Shown here: positions 36,940-48,124 of the stretch, one piece after another | Layout of the letters: each line of letters begins with the position of its first letter | How positions within the stretch are numbered: position 1 is the first letter of the stretch | Assembly (NCBI GenBank): GCA_963971225.1 | Contig: OZ020269.1 | Span: forward strand, 78,530,450 to 78,594,449 | Length of the DNA: 64,000 nucleotides | From: Melieria omissa | Lineage: Eukaryota; Arthropoda; Insecta; Diptera; Ulidiidae | Direction: 5' to 3' | Notes under the pieces: generated by a model | What the model was told of the DNA's origin: nothing | Seen by the model: only the letters and a program-made list of their open reading frames with translations | Databases searched by the model: none | Translations under genes and position numbers: made by a program

Positions 36940-37225
36940 ATTCGGCATGCTTTGTACTAGATTGTCTAGTATATTTGGGGGTATTTCCAACCACGCTGAT
37001 GAAGTTTTTTCCCATAATCCGTCAATATCCTTTGTCTTCTTGGGCATAATTTTTCTCTTTAAAGAAAACCACAAATGCTCACAAATGGGGTTAAAGTCCG
37101 GCAATTACGGTGGCCAATCAAAAATGTGTATGCCGTTTCCGGCTTTCCACTTTTTGGTGGCTCTGGCTGTATGTTTTGGATCGTTGTCCTGCATAAGAAT
37201 ACTTTCGTGACCCGGCTCTTTATAA
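36940..37225 (-). pseudogene. Tc1-like transposase C-terminal relic
   Basis: Minus-strand translation reads LMQDNDPKHTARATKKW, then IFDWPP, a stop, LPDFNPICEHLWFSLKRK, ending SMPNRFS. This is the second-Asp to Glu region of a Tc1 DDE transposase (consensus WPxxSPDLNPIExLW) with one in-frame stop and substitutions. The N-terminal part was not found. Confidence 0.75.
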
Positions 37226-37324
37226 AAGATATTTAAACTTGGTAGGTAGGAACCCTCTAAAATCGTAATAAAGTCACTTGCAGTGTTGTGACTAATATAT
37301 TAAAGTAGTGTAACTAATTACGTA

Positions 37325-38289
37325 GGGGAAAGTGGAGTAATGACGGCCATGGGGTAATGACGGCCATCACCATTTTTGGTACTTAAAGTTGACGTAGGTC
37401 TAAACCGTTTACTGTAACAGAAAGCTTGTTCCGTAAGCTTGTTTTTAAGTAGAAGCTGAAGTGTGTGGATTTATTATAACTTGTAGTTCCAGACCAGTGC
37501 CGATACGTAACTACTCGAAAGTTTTATAAGGTGTTCAAAATATCGATTATTTCGTCAAAACTTTCAGCTACACAATCAAGGTAAATATGTTAAAATGTTG
37601 CTATTGATATTAGCTTTCTAAATCAAGTAAAATTTGTCATGTGTCTTGCATAGTTTATTTTTACTGCATGCTTGCGCAAAATGAGGTCAGTGGGGGAATG
37701 ACGGCCACTAGAGGTGGGGTAACGACGGCCATGTCATTAGGAAGTATTTTTGGAATCCGCATGATGATATTTGTTCATCATTGAGGCCTTTTATGCCATT
37801 TAAAGAGATCCACTGCTTGTCCAGTCGTTCTAGACGGTATAGCTATTCTGCACTATACATTCTCACAAGTCCCAGTCGTTGTATTGTAAGTTTGAGGCAT
37901 TTTTTTCAATATGTTTCAATTTCGTTTCTCTTCCGCTTTTTGTGAGCTATCAATAAAGTTACAATTACAAAAATGTCAAATTTCCATTTGTTTTTCTTCA
38001 CGGAGCCTTTATTAAGCATTCACAGCGATTTGTGATATTTGTGCGATTTCTGGTCGGTTTTTTTGAGTGGCCGTCATTACCCCACCATTTTTCTAAATGA
38101 CAAAACCCAACTTTTTTTATAGATTCTAATTTTTTATAGTTAAAATCAGAATTTTTGAAATCTGCTGATACACTTTATTAGCATATGTGTTCTAGTTGTG
38201 CTCTTAACTCTGATTTGATCAAAAATATCAATTTTTGGATATGTTTTGATGCTAAATGAAAACTATGCCGTCATTACCCCACTTTCCCC
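37325..38289. mobile_element. TA-flanked element with reiterated GGGGTAATGACGGCC motif
   Basis: The left end is GGGGAAAGTGGAGTAATGAC and the right end, inverted, is GGGGAAAGTGGGGTAATGAC. Each is flanked by TA (37323-37324 and 38290-38291). The block GGGGTAATGACGGCC recurs inside near 37351, 37687 and 37717 and inverted near 38070 and 38270. No protein is encoded. TA flanks suggest a Tc1/mariner-type MITE; the reiterated subterminal motif may be multiple transposase-binding sites (inference). Confidence 0.7.
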
Positions 38290-38333
38290 TAGTATATTAC
38301 TTTTGTTTTAAAAAAATGTAGTGTAATTAGTTA

Positions 38334-38729
38334 GGTTAGGTTGCGGTGGCTGCCTCTATAAGAGACACACTCGGAGGCCTGAAAGGCCCATTGAGATACC
38401 ACATATTTCACCCGTTTTTGAACTGTGTATGCAACACTGTTTTGCCAACATATGTTACAGCACACATTTCAAGCGGATGGGGAAAGGGGGGGAGGGGACC
38501 TACAGTTTAACGCCGAATCCGACCGGCGATTGGCAGTTTTTCGTTCACACTTGGAGGTTTTGCCATTGCCTGCCAAGAGCGCACTTGTGCGATTCTTGTA
38601 ATTCTCATTTCCTTCATGTGGATAGCGATAGAAGTAGATGAGTTGTTCACCAGCCCGAGCCAGGAATCGAACCTGGAGCCTTTGGTATGAGAAGCCAGCG
38701 CGCTACCCGCTTGACTATCGAGGCCGGCC
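38334..38729 (-). mobile_element. tRNA-headed SINE with 14-bp target duplication
   Basis: The insertion is flanked by identical AGTGTAATTAGTTA (38320-38333 and 38730-38743). On the minus strand the 5' end (38725-38650) is tRNA-like: a box A (TAGTCAAGCGGG) and a perfect box B (GGTTCGATTCC), the internal RNA polymerase III promoter. The T-arm CCAGG/CCTGG is intact, but the acceptor and anticodon stems do not pair well. The tail ends in ACCTAACC at 38334. This structure fits a SINE mobilised by a LINE rather than a working tRNA. Confidence 0.75.
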
Positions 38730-38814
38730 AGTGTAATTAGTTACTTTTCCCATAAGTAATCACCTTCAATAATATTATTACTTTTTTTCAAGTTACTTAC
38801 AATATTACTTTTTA

Positions 38815-39192
38815 GTCAACAAGTTCTAATTTTCGAAGCTTAGCCATAAAAGCGGCTATCGACAAAAGATTTGCAAATATTTTTAAAGAAAAAAAGGCAA
38901 AACTTGCTACGGTATCAAACCCACTCTTCAAGAATATGTTTACACATAATTTAGTAGAAAGACAAGCTTTGAAAAACTTACTACTTCTCGAAATGGAAAA
39001 GTTGCAAGACAATGTAATAGTTTTACATAGTCTTACAGTTTCTGCAAGGAGTAAGACAAGCTTTTTTTGATTTTCATGCTAAGACTTTTGGCAGCACAAG
39101 CAGCATTGAAGATGAACTTGATTGTTACTTGAAGAAATGCACAAGTATAAACCAGCTTATTGATTATCCGATTATCCGATGTGCGAAGAAAG
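38815..39192 (+). pseudogene. hAT transposase C-terminal relic
   Basis: Plus-strand translation gives SLAIKAAIDKRFANIFKEKK and LATVSNPLFKNMF. After a one-base shift in a T7 run follow SIEDELDCYLKKC and LIDYPIIR. These match the hAT core, where a LA...P.FK block is followed by the dimerisation region with EL..YL and YP. The sequence stops before the final PSSAxxER motif. It is a dead fragment, immediately right of the SINE. Confidence 0.7.
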
Positions 39193-39527
39193 TACACTTT
39201 GTTTCAAAGCTATAAAGACATTCATTTTTTTCGTTATATGGGAAAATTAAAATATATTAAATAAAAATAATAATGCAGTTTTTTTCCTACATGGTCAACA
39301 TAAAAAATAGCAACAATAACTTTTTTGTGATAAATGTAAAAAATTCCATAGAAACGGTGTTTCATTGCTATAAAGACACTCACTCCACCGTCGATAAATA
39401 AAACAAAAATCACTTTTTCGGTGCAGTTAGTAATTTATTACTCTACCATTATTTGCAATGATCTCATAAATTCTATTTGGCATAGAATTTGTGTAGTTGT
39501 TTAGTTGTAGTTGTAGTTGTTTCTGGG

Positions 39528-39680
39528 GTCAGTTGTTCCCCATGCAGCTAAAATGGCCTCTTTCAACTGCTCCACTGTGTCAAATTGTCGAAAATTTGCA
39601 TACACCTTCCGGACTAGCCAACCCCAGATGTTCTCAATGGGATTGAGATCCGGAGAACAAGCGGGCCAATCCATTGTCTC
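39528..39680 (-). pseudogene. Tc1-like transposase C-terminal piece, inverted
   Basis: Minus-strand translation starts DWPACSPDLNPIENIWGWL and continues VYANFRQFDTVEQLKEAIL. This is the C-terminal third of a Tc1 transposase with the last Asp and Glu of the DDE triad. It abuts, in opposite orientation, the N-terminal and central part at 39680-40275. The two could come from one copy rearranged by inversion, or from two insertions. Confidence 0.8.
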
Positions 39681-40275
39681 AATATTTTGACATATTTACG
39701 ACCTCCATACGTAAAGTAAAGAGCGAACTGAAACTCTCTGCATCAGTTTCCACGATATGGAGGTCGGTTAAACGAAACCCAAATCTTGTAAGAGAGCGAA
39801 TGCAAAAAGCGCCACGTCTCAATGAGCGCCACAAAGCTGCCCGACTGCAATTTGCTCGAAATCACATGAATACGGACTGGAATCAGGTAATAACCAATGA
39901 ACAAAGTTTTTATGATATTACTCACTTTAGATAACGCCTTAATTTGTTACTTTGTTTAATAATAAATATGTTTTTATATCTGCAGGTGATTTTTTCTGAT
40001 GAAAAAAAATTCAACCTTGATGGTCCTGATGGGTTTTTAGGATATTGGAGAGATTTGCGAATGGAACCACGGTATTTCTCTAAGAGAAATTTTGGTGGCC
40101 AATCGCAAATGGTTTGGGGTGGCTTCTCAAGCTCAGGCACAGTCCCGTTGGCGTTCCCAACTTGCAGAATGAATAGCTCGGAATATCAGGAAGTGTTGGA
40201 GCATAGTTTGCTTCCTTATATTGGCAACCACCGGGAGCAAGCATTCATATTCCAACAGGATAATGCCAGAATCCG
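39680..40275 (+). pseudogene. Tc1-like transposase with intron, N-terminal and central part
   Basis: Two exons are readable: up to 39886 (helix-turn-helix region, VSTIWRSVKRNPNL, LNERHKAARLQFARNH) and 39986 to about 40275 (VIFSDEKKFNLDGPDGF, VWGGFSSSGTVPL, FIFQQDNAR). A 99-nt intron runs from GTAATA to CTGCAG. The intron falls directly before the first catalytic Asp motif, the same place as in the element at 51829-53431. The C-terminus is missing or inverted (39528-39680). Confidence 0.8.
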
Positions 40276-40785
40276 CAATTACACGCTGAATCCTTTGATA
40301 CCCATATTGCTATGACAAATATACCATGGCTGATTTGTTATTATAGGGCGTGGCTAAACGGCATATCAGGTGGGCGTGGTCAGTCTTAAATATCCTGTGT
40401 TAACATGAATGAAACACGGAATCACTTGATATTAATACTGATTCACCGACATGTACCGTAGCTTCGTTTTGTTAGTTTAGTAGGCGCGGAAAGTGGGCGT
40501 GGCCGATTATGTTATAGCCTATGTTTGCCGCAATGGCACGCTGAATCGTTTGATACCCATATTGCCTTAAAAAATCATACCATAGATGAGTTTTGTTACC
40601 ATAGTGGGCGTGAGAAGGGGGCGTGGTCATTCTCATATAGCCTATGTACCATTCCCGCAGATAACAAAACGTTTGGTGCTTATTTCATCTAAATCGGTTC
40701 AGTGGTTTTTGCCTGATTGTGGCTCAAAAAACGTCACACTTGCATTTATATAATAGTATAGATAGTATAGATATAGATAAAGAAC
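40276..40785 (+). repeat. Two direct copies of a retroposon-like tail
   Basis: The motif CACGCTGAATC, then TTTGATACCCATATTGC, occurs at about 40281 and again at about 40538. In each copy a GGGCGTGG-type motif follows. The second copy ends in an ATAGTATAGATAG simple repeat at 40752-40780, as at the 3' end of some retroposons. It has no coding content. The spacing of about 257 bp suggests a tandem or double insertion. Confidence 0.5.
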
Positions 40786-40789
40786 TTAC

Positions 40790-41250
40790 ATCCTGCCAAA
40801 AGAAGTTCCAAACCATGATGTTACCCCCTTCTTGGAGAAGCGAATTCGGAATTCCTTGCCTTTAGGCCTTCCAAATTTCCTTCCGCCATCATTGCAAAAC
40901 AAATACATTTTTGTTTTACACTCCAACATATATTCCGCTGACCCAAATGGTGTGGTCGAGTGGATTAATGCGATTTTTTTTCTCATGGTTAAAAATTTTT
41001 TTGCGAAAAGAAACTTTGCGGTCAATTTTATATTCACCAACCGCCGCCGAATCGTTCTGGAGGTGGTCTGAAGCGACATCTCGGCAGAAATCGCCTTTGA
41101 CGACTTGAAGGTCCTGTTTGGCCAGCAAAACTATAAAATGGTCACCAGCTGCGCTAGTCAATTTAGGACGCCCACGTGTTTCCGCGCACTTAAACTTTAG
41201 GGCATTTGTGACAAAATTTTCGGACCGACCAAACGCATAGCGGCACACGC
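40790..41250 (-). pseudogene. Second, diverged Tc1-like transposase relic
   Basis: Minus-strand frames give RGRPKLTSAAGDHFIVLLAK (helix-turn-helix), then DHTIWVSGIYVGV/CKTKMYLFCNDGGRKFGRPKG around the first Asp region, and GVTSWFGTSF-like text equivalent to the family GGGxxMVWG. Frameshifts break it and the C-terminus is absent. It belongs to a different Tc1 lineage from the copies at 39680 and 51829. Confidence 0.65.
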
Positions 41251-41988
41251 GTAAAAATTATTCATAAACATCTTCTTTTTAACTTTTTATGAAAAATTCA
41301 TATTTTTTTTTTTGTTCGGACACAAGCCGACGAGCACTCACACACCTGAATTTTAAATCTTAAAAGGCCCGCCGTATTACTGTTCATCCCCAATAAACAT
41401 TTAGGTTGAAAATCAACTTGAGGTTCAGTTGAGATTAAACGTGTTTCTCAAATCCCCAACGTTAATTCTCAACAGCATCTCCACTTGAGAATCATAGCGT
41501 TCTCAACAAAAAGGGCATTTTGTTTTGTATGAAAATTGATTGATTCTCAACTGGAGAAAACTATGATTTTCAACTTGAATTACAAGGTGATTCTCCAATT
41601 GGTTGCAAAAGTACTGCCTAAAAGTATGCCTCAAAAATATAAAACACAACAAGTATATTGCAAACAAATATTTTATTAGCTATGTGCAGACTAGCTTTTA
41701 GTATTTCAACTATAATTTATTATTATAATTAATAATTAACTCAAAAATTTATAATAAAATTAAAAAACTTGAACATTTATAAAACAAAAAACAAGGATAA
41801 ATTAAAATTACTTAAAATCAAAGGAAATGAATGAAAATAACAAAACATATTAAATGAAATAAAATTTGAAAATAACAAAACTTATAAAATGAAATAAAAT
41901 ATTAAATTTTCAGTAAATTCACAAATCTATATACTATATTTATTGCTACTTTCTGTGCTGATTCGAATATGCCTTCGTATCAAAAGAG
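41251..41988. other. Region of short self-complementary motifs
   Basis: Between 41400 and 41610 the motifs TTGAAAATCAACTTGAG, TTGAGAATCAT, TTCTCAACTGGAGAA and GATTCTCCAATTGG recur in both orientations. The text is rich in short hairpins of the type TTCTCAA/TTGAGAA. From 41640 on it is plain AT-rich DNA with a repeated AACAAAACATATTAAATG phrase near 41840-41900. It may be the 5' part of the element carrying the DUF4806 gene at 41989. Confidence 0.35.
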
Positions 41989-42568
41989 ATGAAAACAAAT
42001 AAACGACCAAACAGCACACAACGTAAACGGATCCTTCCGGTATCCACCTTTATAGCTTTAGAGGAATTTAAAGAATTCGAAAAGAAGGTGGAATCATCCG
42101 AAAATAAATTTAACGATTTGGTAAGATTGTCAATAAAATTTTTTTCTTAAAATATACTAACTCGTATTTACATTATTTTGAATCTAATTTTTTCCTAGAC
42201 TAACGAATTGATGGGGATAATATCTAGAAATGCGGGACGATTTTTAAAACCGGCATGGCGAAAAATAATGACCGCCGATGTGGCTCGACAGTTTTGCTGG
42301 AAGGGAACATCTGAGAAGCAGGCTGTTAGGGCACTAAGTGTGACAGCAGCACTAAAACGTAATTATTTATAAATATGCTTAAATTATTGCTTTTTAATAA
42401 GCTCTTTTTATTTCAGAGGCATACACTCAAAAATATACAAACTCTTCGGATGAAGAGTTTGAACGCACAAGCATTCAATTCTTTCAACATGCAAACAACC
42501 GACTTAAGAAGAAGAGGGAGTACGGGGTCAAACCGAAAAATAATCGGAAATTACCAATAAGTTTATAA
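41989..42568 (+). CDS. DUF4806-domain protein (three exons)
   Basis: The exons 41989-42120, 42199-42358 and 42417-42568 join in frame (444 nt, 147 residues) with GTAAGA/CCTAG and GTAATT/TTCAG borders. The protein contains the insect DUF4806 signature: FIALEEFKEFEKKV, then WRKIMTADVARQFCWKGTSE followed by KQAVRALS, ending in a basic KKKREYG tail. Function is unknown; such genes are multicopy in insect genomes and often appear TE-associated, so this may be mobile-element cargo rather than a host gene. Upstream exons may be missing, since the first ATG is only about 20 residues before the domain. An inverted second fragment follows at 42590-42700. Confidence 0.6.
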
Positions 42569-42589
42569 ATTAAGGTTGTTCCCGAAGCT

Positions 42590-42700
42590 GCCTTCACACT
42601 TAGTCCTCTAACAGCATGTTTCTCAGCAGTGTCCTTCCAGTAAAACTCTTGAGCCATATTCAAAAAACGTGCCTTGTCTCTGAAGGTACTTCGCAAAATT
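42590..42700 (-). pseudogene. Second DUF4806 domain fragment, opposite strand
   Basis: Minus-strand translation gives DKARFLNMAQEFYWKDTAEK, then HAVRGLSVKAAS, aligning with the ADVARQFCWKGTSEKQAVRALSVTAA part of the neighbouring gene (identity in W-K-T-EK-AVR-LSV). It lies tail to tail with that gene, about 20 nt after its stop. No other exons were found, so it is a relic or part of an inverted duplication. Confidence 0.65.
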
Positions 42701-42837
42701 TTCGGCCGTGTCTTCTGTGGAAGGACCAAGTTAAGAAGGCCCTATCTTCTGTTGTTGTGACCAACTGGAGAAGGCGCAAAGCAGAGGCGCCTGGAGAAAG
42801 CTTTTGCAGCAGGCCTAACCCGGTAACGGGTTGTTAA
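42690..42837 (+). pseudogene. LINE 3' tail fragment
   Basis: The frame gives RPCLLWKDQVKKALSSVVVT followed by NWRRR and a degraded end. The nucleotide text AACTGGAGAAGGCGCAAAGC and CAGAGGCGCCTGGAGA matches the minus-strand LINE fragment at 9660-9720. This is the C-terminal tail of a non-LTR retrotransposon ORF with a short 3' UTR ending near 42850. Confidence 0.7.
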
Positions 42838-43038
42838 GGCCAGTTAAGTAAAGTTCGAATAGAAAAATTCGATATTTCGTAGGTAAGATTCGATTAAAAA
42901 ACGAATCTTGAATTTCCCCATCCCTAGTGGCCACTACAGAAAATTTCTTTTGTATATGTTAAAATTTGTTTGGAGAATCGACAGTATCAAAGTAAATCCA
43001 GTATCAAAGTGAATTTACTTTGGACAGTATTTTTGGTA

Positions 43039-44885
43039 ATGTCGGGAGCAGTACTTTGCTCGTTATGCCTGGAAAGGGTCGTTGACCCAATTGGCCAAAT
43101 AGATATTGATTCCAGCGAAGCCAATGCACTCAATGTGCGAGAAATCCTCAACAAATATTTTAAGGAAGAGGTGGGCAGAATGGCAGATTCGTCTTCAACG
43201 TTGGCATCGCGCACGATTTGTCGGCCGTGCTGGGAATCAGTTTTTACATTCCATCAGTTTTATTTGCGAGTGCAACATGCACACAAGGCGCTAATTCATT
43301 GTCTGCAATCAGTGAAACACGAAGAACTAACTAAGTCTGATTCTTCTCCGGCCAAACGACTTCGTGGGCGTCCGCGACGCAAAGGCACCCCAAAGTGCAG
43401 TACGGATGAGACTGTAGGAGATGTTCAGGTGAAATTTGAACAGGACGGGGGCAATCAAATACAGAATGAGAAATTTCGCTTGGCTTTCATTGGCAATAAC
43501 ATCCAGCTTGATGAGTTGAAGTTGGATGAAATAAAAAGTGATGTGTTGAAAAAGGAGCTTATGGATGGCAATAACATCCAGCTTAATGAGTTGAAGGAGG
43601 ATGAAATAAAAAGTGATGTGTTGAAAGAGGAACTTGTGGAAGCGAGATATTTTTCGAGCACCGACTCAGACACATCATCGCCCAAAGACAATTTAATTCA
43701 TTCAAAACCTGAATTGGGCAAGCCCAAACAAATTGGAGGACGGAGAACTGTGCAAGCGTTAAAGGATGACGAGTATATTGCCCAACGTTTCAAGCTAAGC
43801 TGCTGCTTGTGCGACAGTACCCAGGAAAATTTCCGCGAGTTAAAGAAACACTTTCGAAAACAGCACAAGTCCTACGGTTATGTGATTTGCTGCGGAAAAA
43901 AGTTATTTTACCGACGTCTATTGGTAGATCATCTACACTTTCACGAGAATCCGCAGTACTTTAAATGTTCGAAGTGTGGCAAAGCCCTGGTTGATCGAAA
44001 TGGTTTAGAGCAGCATCTGCGCTTGCACAAAAGCACTGAACGCCGTTATAAATGCGATGTCTGCTCGAAGAGCTTCTTACGTCGCAACGCGCTTCTTGTT
44101 CACTCCAATACGCACTTACAGGAGAAGAATTACGCCTGTCCGGAATGTGGTAAAAGGTATGGGTAAAATCGTGCATCTGACGGCGGCAATGCACATTACA
44201 ATAACACATCCAGGTCCTCCACACAGGTTCTCCACCGACTTCTTTGTCACTCGCCACGTGAATCAGGCCCATCTAAAGAAATATGCGAAGATTTGTGATA
44301 TTTGCGGTAAGTCAATTCTAAAGTGTGACCTTCAGCGTCACATGGACGATCATGCGGGCGTCGAACGGCCGCCCATACGATGTGAACTGTGCGGGATCAC
44401 CGTAACAACGAGTAAAGGCTTGGCGCGTCACACAAAGTCGATGCACACAAATGAACACACGCCCCACGCATGTCCTATATGCTCCAGGGTGTCAACGTCA
44501 CGTCTAGCACTCCAACGACATATAAGGTATATGCATACAATGAAGCCGAAACATTCATGTTCCATGTGTGACAAAGTATTTAAGCGCCCTGAGCAATTAC
44601 GGGTAAGACTGAAATCATAAATGCTTTATATACGGAACTTCAACATAATAAATAAATACATATTTCGCCTTTCAGGAGCATATGTCAACACACACTGGAG
44701 AAATTTTATATACGTGTTCTTTCTGTCCGAGGACATTCATCTCCAATGCCAATATGCATTCTCATATCAAAAAGACACACGCAAACGAGTGGGAAGAAAA
44801 ACGCTTGCAAAAATATAACTATTTACCAAAGAGAACAGAGGCTGAGCACTCTGTGCAAGAAAAAATAGACGAAATTGTTTCTTGA
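43039..44885 (+). CDS. ZAD-C2H2 zinc-finger protein
   Basis: This is a putative DNA-binding regulator of the insect-expanded ZAD class. The exons 43039-44156, 44227-44602 and 44676-44885 join to 1704 nt (567 residues). I start at the ATG at 43039 ([14 protein letters not shown]), the first ATG in the frame. The zinc-associated dimerisation domain uses CSLC near residues 7-10 and CRPC near 60. A basic, acidic linker with an AT-hook-like [11 protein letters not shown] follows. Then come about ten C2H2 fingers (from SCCLCD to [10 protein letters not shown]). Both introns split fingers, and splicing restores CGKRFSTDFF and QLREHMSTH exactly. The linker contains a 75-nt direct duplication (43492 and 43567). 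A Drosophila orthologue cannot be named from memory. Confidence 0.88.
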
Positions 44886-44989
44886 ATGTAAAATTACTAT
44901 GCTGAATGAAATCTTAGTGAATACTTGATCAAGAATCGGGTGAATAACTGTTAGGATTGTTTGGTGTTTGCTCATTTTTCTTTCATTAA

Positions 44990-45718
44990 GGGGGTCGTCT
45001 AGTGTGAAGGCCGTATTTTTATGCCTTTTTTGACAGTCATTATTAAAAAAACCGTTCAAGTAAAATAACTTTTGAATTTTATTTCTTCTTTGAGTACATA
45101 TCGACAAAGTTTTATAATTATTTGAAGCCAATCTATTGATTAGTATCGGAGTTACACCACTCAACAGGAAGACGTAAAAAAAAAAAGTTGCTCCACTGCT
45201 GCCATGATTCTGGGCGTTGTGATTATCTGAAATCAAAAAACCAAACGCCATTTCATTCCTGAGACTTCAAACTGCAAATTGAGCTAAAAGAAAGTTCGTA
45301 TTCCAAAAAAAAGTATTTTTTTGCCTAAACATAAAAAAAATATGAGTTTTTCGACTATTTTTCACGTGCATATAATTGAAGAAAAAAAAAAGTAACGAAG
45401 CAATCTTAATTCTTTTAGCTTAATTTGTAGTTGGACATGTACTCAAGATGGTGTAAAAAGTTGAGCATTAATAGTTAAATAGTTTTTGAGATATCGTGGC
45501 AGCAGTTTTGAAAAAACGTGTTTTGAGAAAAACGCGTTTTTAAGTTGGAAGTTGGAGGTATGCGCTCCGCATACCTACTCCGGTTTACAAGTGCAACTTG
45601 ATAACGGCTTCGAATTTACAAAAATCCATTTATACACGTCTTCTAAACATGTTTTAGAAGTGATTTATGAAAAAAAAACAAAAACGATTTTTTTGACCCG
45701 TCACACTAGACGACCCCC
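44990..45718. mobile_element. piggyBac-like MITE A (TTAA-flanked), 729 bp
   Basis: The left end is GGGGGTCGTCTAGTGTGAAG and the right end, inverted, is GGGGGTCGTCTAGTGTGACG. Each is flanked by TTAA (44986-44989 and 45719-45722). TTAA targeting is diagnostic of piggyBac-type transposition. The body has no transposase. It lies about 100 nt after the zinc-finger stop codon and may contribute to that gene's 3' UTR. Confidence 0.82.
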
Positions 45719-45841
45719 TTAAAGACTCAAATAGCTACGTTTTGTAATATGTGTGTCCAATATATTGAATAATATATGTAATGTACTGACTGACTGATTC
45801 ATCATCGTCGAGTCCAAACTGAAGTTACTTTTGTATGAAGT

Positions 45842-46072
45842 TTGAGTTGTAGGTTCATTTTTGAAAACGAAAATAAACTTAAAACTTTTTTCCAAAATAC
45901 GGGATCTAAAGGGCCAAAACAGTTAAAGTGGTTTATGGAAAAAGCTCGAACAATTGCTAGTACTGTAAAGACTAATAAAATTTCGGATTTCATTTCGGTG
46001 CTCAATGTGCGACTAAGCAGCATCCCCAACAATGAATTAACAGTCGAAAAGCTTAACTTGTGCGTCGTGTAA
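45842..46072 (+). other. Unassigned open frame, possible exon
   Basis: The frame has no ATG but follows a possible acceptor (GAGTTGTAG before 45853). It gives about 73 residues, including KTFFQNTGSKGPKQLKWFME and RTIASTVKTN, ending at TAA. It does not look like a transposase, and composition is not obviously non-coding. I do not recognise the family; it could be a terminal exon of an unseen gene or chance. Confidence 0.2.
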
Positions 46073-46601
46073 GCGCCAATAACAACATTCGGGAACTATA
46101 CATTCACATAAAGATATTGACATGACATAGTGTAATAAACCAGTTGTCCAATAAAAGTTTATACAAATTGTCATGTTAGATGTGCTGCTGCTAATACAAC
46201 AACGATTTTCTAGAATTTTCCTGTAAAAAATTGTCTTTGAAACCGCACTAAGTTTCAAACTGTTGTCACAAGTTAAAAAAACTGTCCTGGTTCTATTTCC
46301 ACTCGTTCATTTTCATCATAGGCATGGCGTTTTGCTGTGCCATGCAAATTATGTCAATTAGGCAGTCGTGCTTTGGCAATATTTTAAGTCGGAAGTATTT
46401 AGTTGTGTCTTTTAATAAGCGACCGACTTTCGCTGAGGTAAAAGTATCCAATGCACTGTTGACGCAGCATAAAAAACATTTTAAACTAGTGGACTAAAGA
46501 CTGCACAAGATTTTTTACGATTTGTCCCAGAATAACATTTTAGACTGTTACAAATTACATTTATAGCATCAACTGTCAAAATTTTCGGTGAAAACTCTTA
46601 A

Positions 46602-47621
<1,020 letters not shown>

Positions 47622-48124
47622 AGAATATCACTTTTAATTCAGTTTAATATAATCGATATTGACACAGAAAGCGTCCTGAAATTTTCAGAATAAATCGACC
47701 ACAAATTTATAATATATATACGTAACGCTTTATTTTTCAAACTCACAATTTTATTACCAATTAGTGCTAATCGAGTACGGCCTACTTGGAGTTTGCGAAA
47801 TCCGGTCAAGGCGCTCCCCAATAGCAGAGTACGACCTTTTTTAATAAGAGATCAGGCTAAATTGTAGGTTTAAAATGTGAAATGAAACAGATTGCACCGC
47901 GTTGCATAGTTATAGTATTTCTTCTTATTCCAATTCGTTTCACTTGATGTCTCTGCTCTAGTTTAGGTCGCACATAGAACGGAAAAATTTTCCACTCCAT
48001 GTTGATATAACTAATTTCAAAATTAATACGGCCTGGCATCAGCTCGATACGAAATGACATGCTCACTTGGGAGTTAGCCGCTTTTAAACGCTATGTTGCC
48101 CACCTACATTGTGTACACGAGCAA
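47622..48124. other. Convergent 3' region between Gapdh and C1orf43 homologue
   Basis: The plus-strand poly(A) signal AATAAA lies at 47689-47694 and a minus-strand AATAAA at 47734-47729, so the two 3' ends lie back to back within about 40 bp. The minus-strand open frame at 47857-48066 (69 codons) would fall within the minus-strand 3' UTR and has no recognised domain. Confidence 0.5.

Noticed and set aside
38650..38725. Possible functional tRNA gene (minus strand)
   Set aside because: Box A, box B and the T-arm are good, but acceptor and anticodon stems are mismatched, and the block is the head of a 396-bp insertion with a target duplication; called a SINE instead.
42970..43038. Earlier start for the zinc-finger protein
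   Set aside because: The extended frame begins with TTG; the first ATG at 43039 lies directly before the ZAD cysteines as in other family members.
47857..48066. 69-codon minus-strand frame with several methionines
   Set aside because: It falls in the presumed 3' UTR of the C1orf43 homologue and shows no recognised motif.
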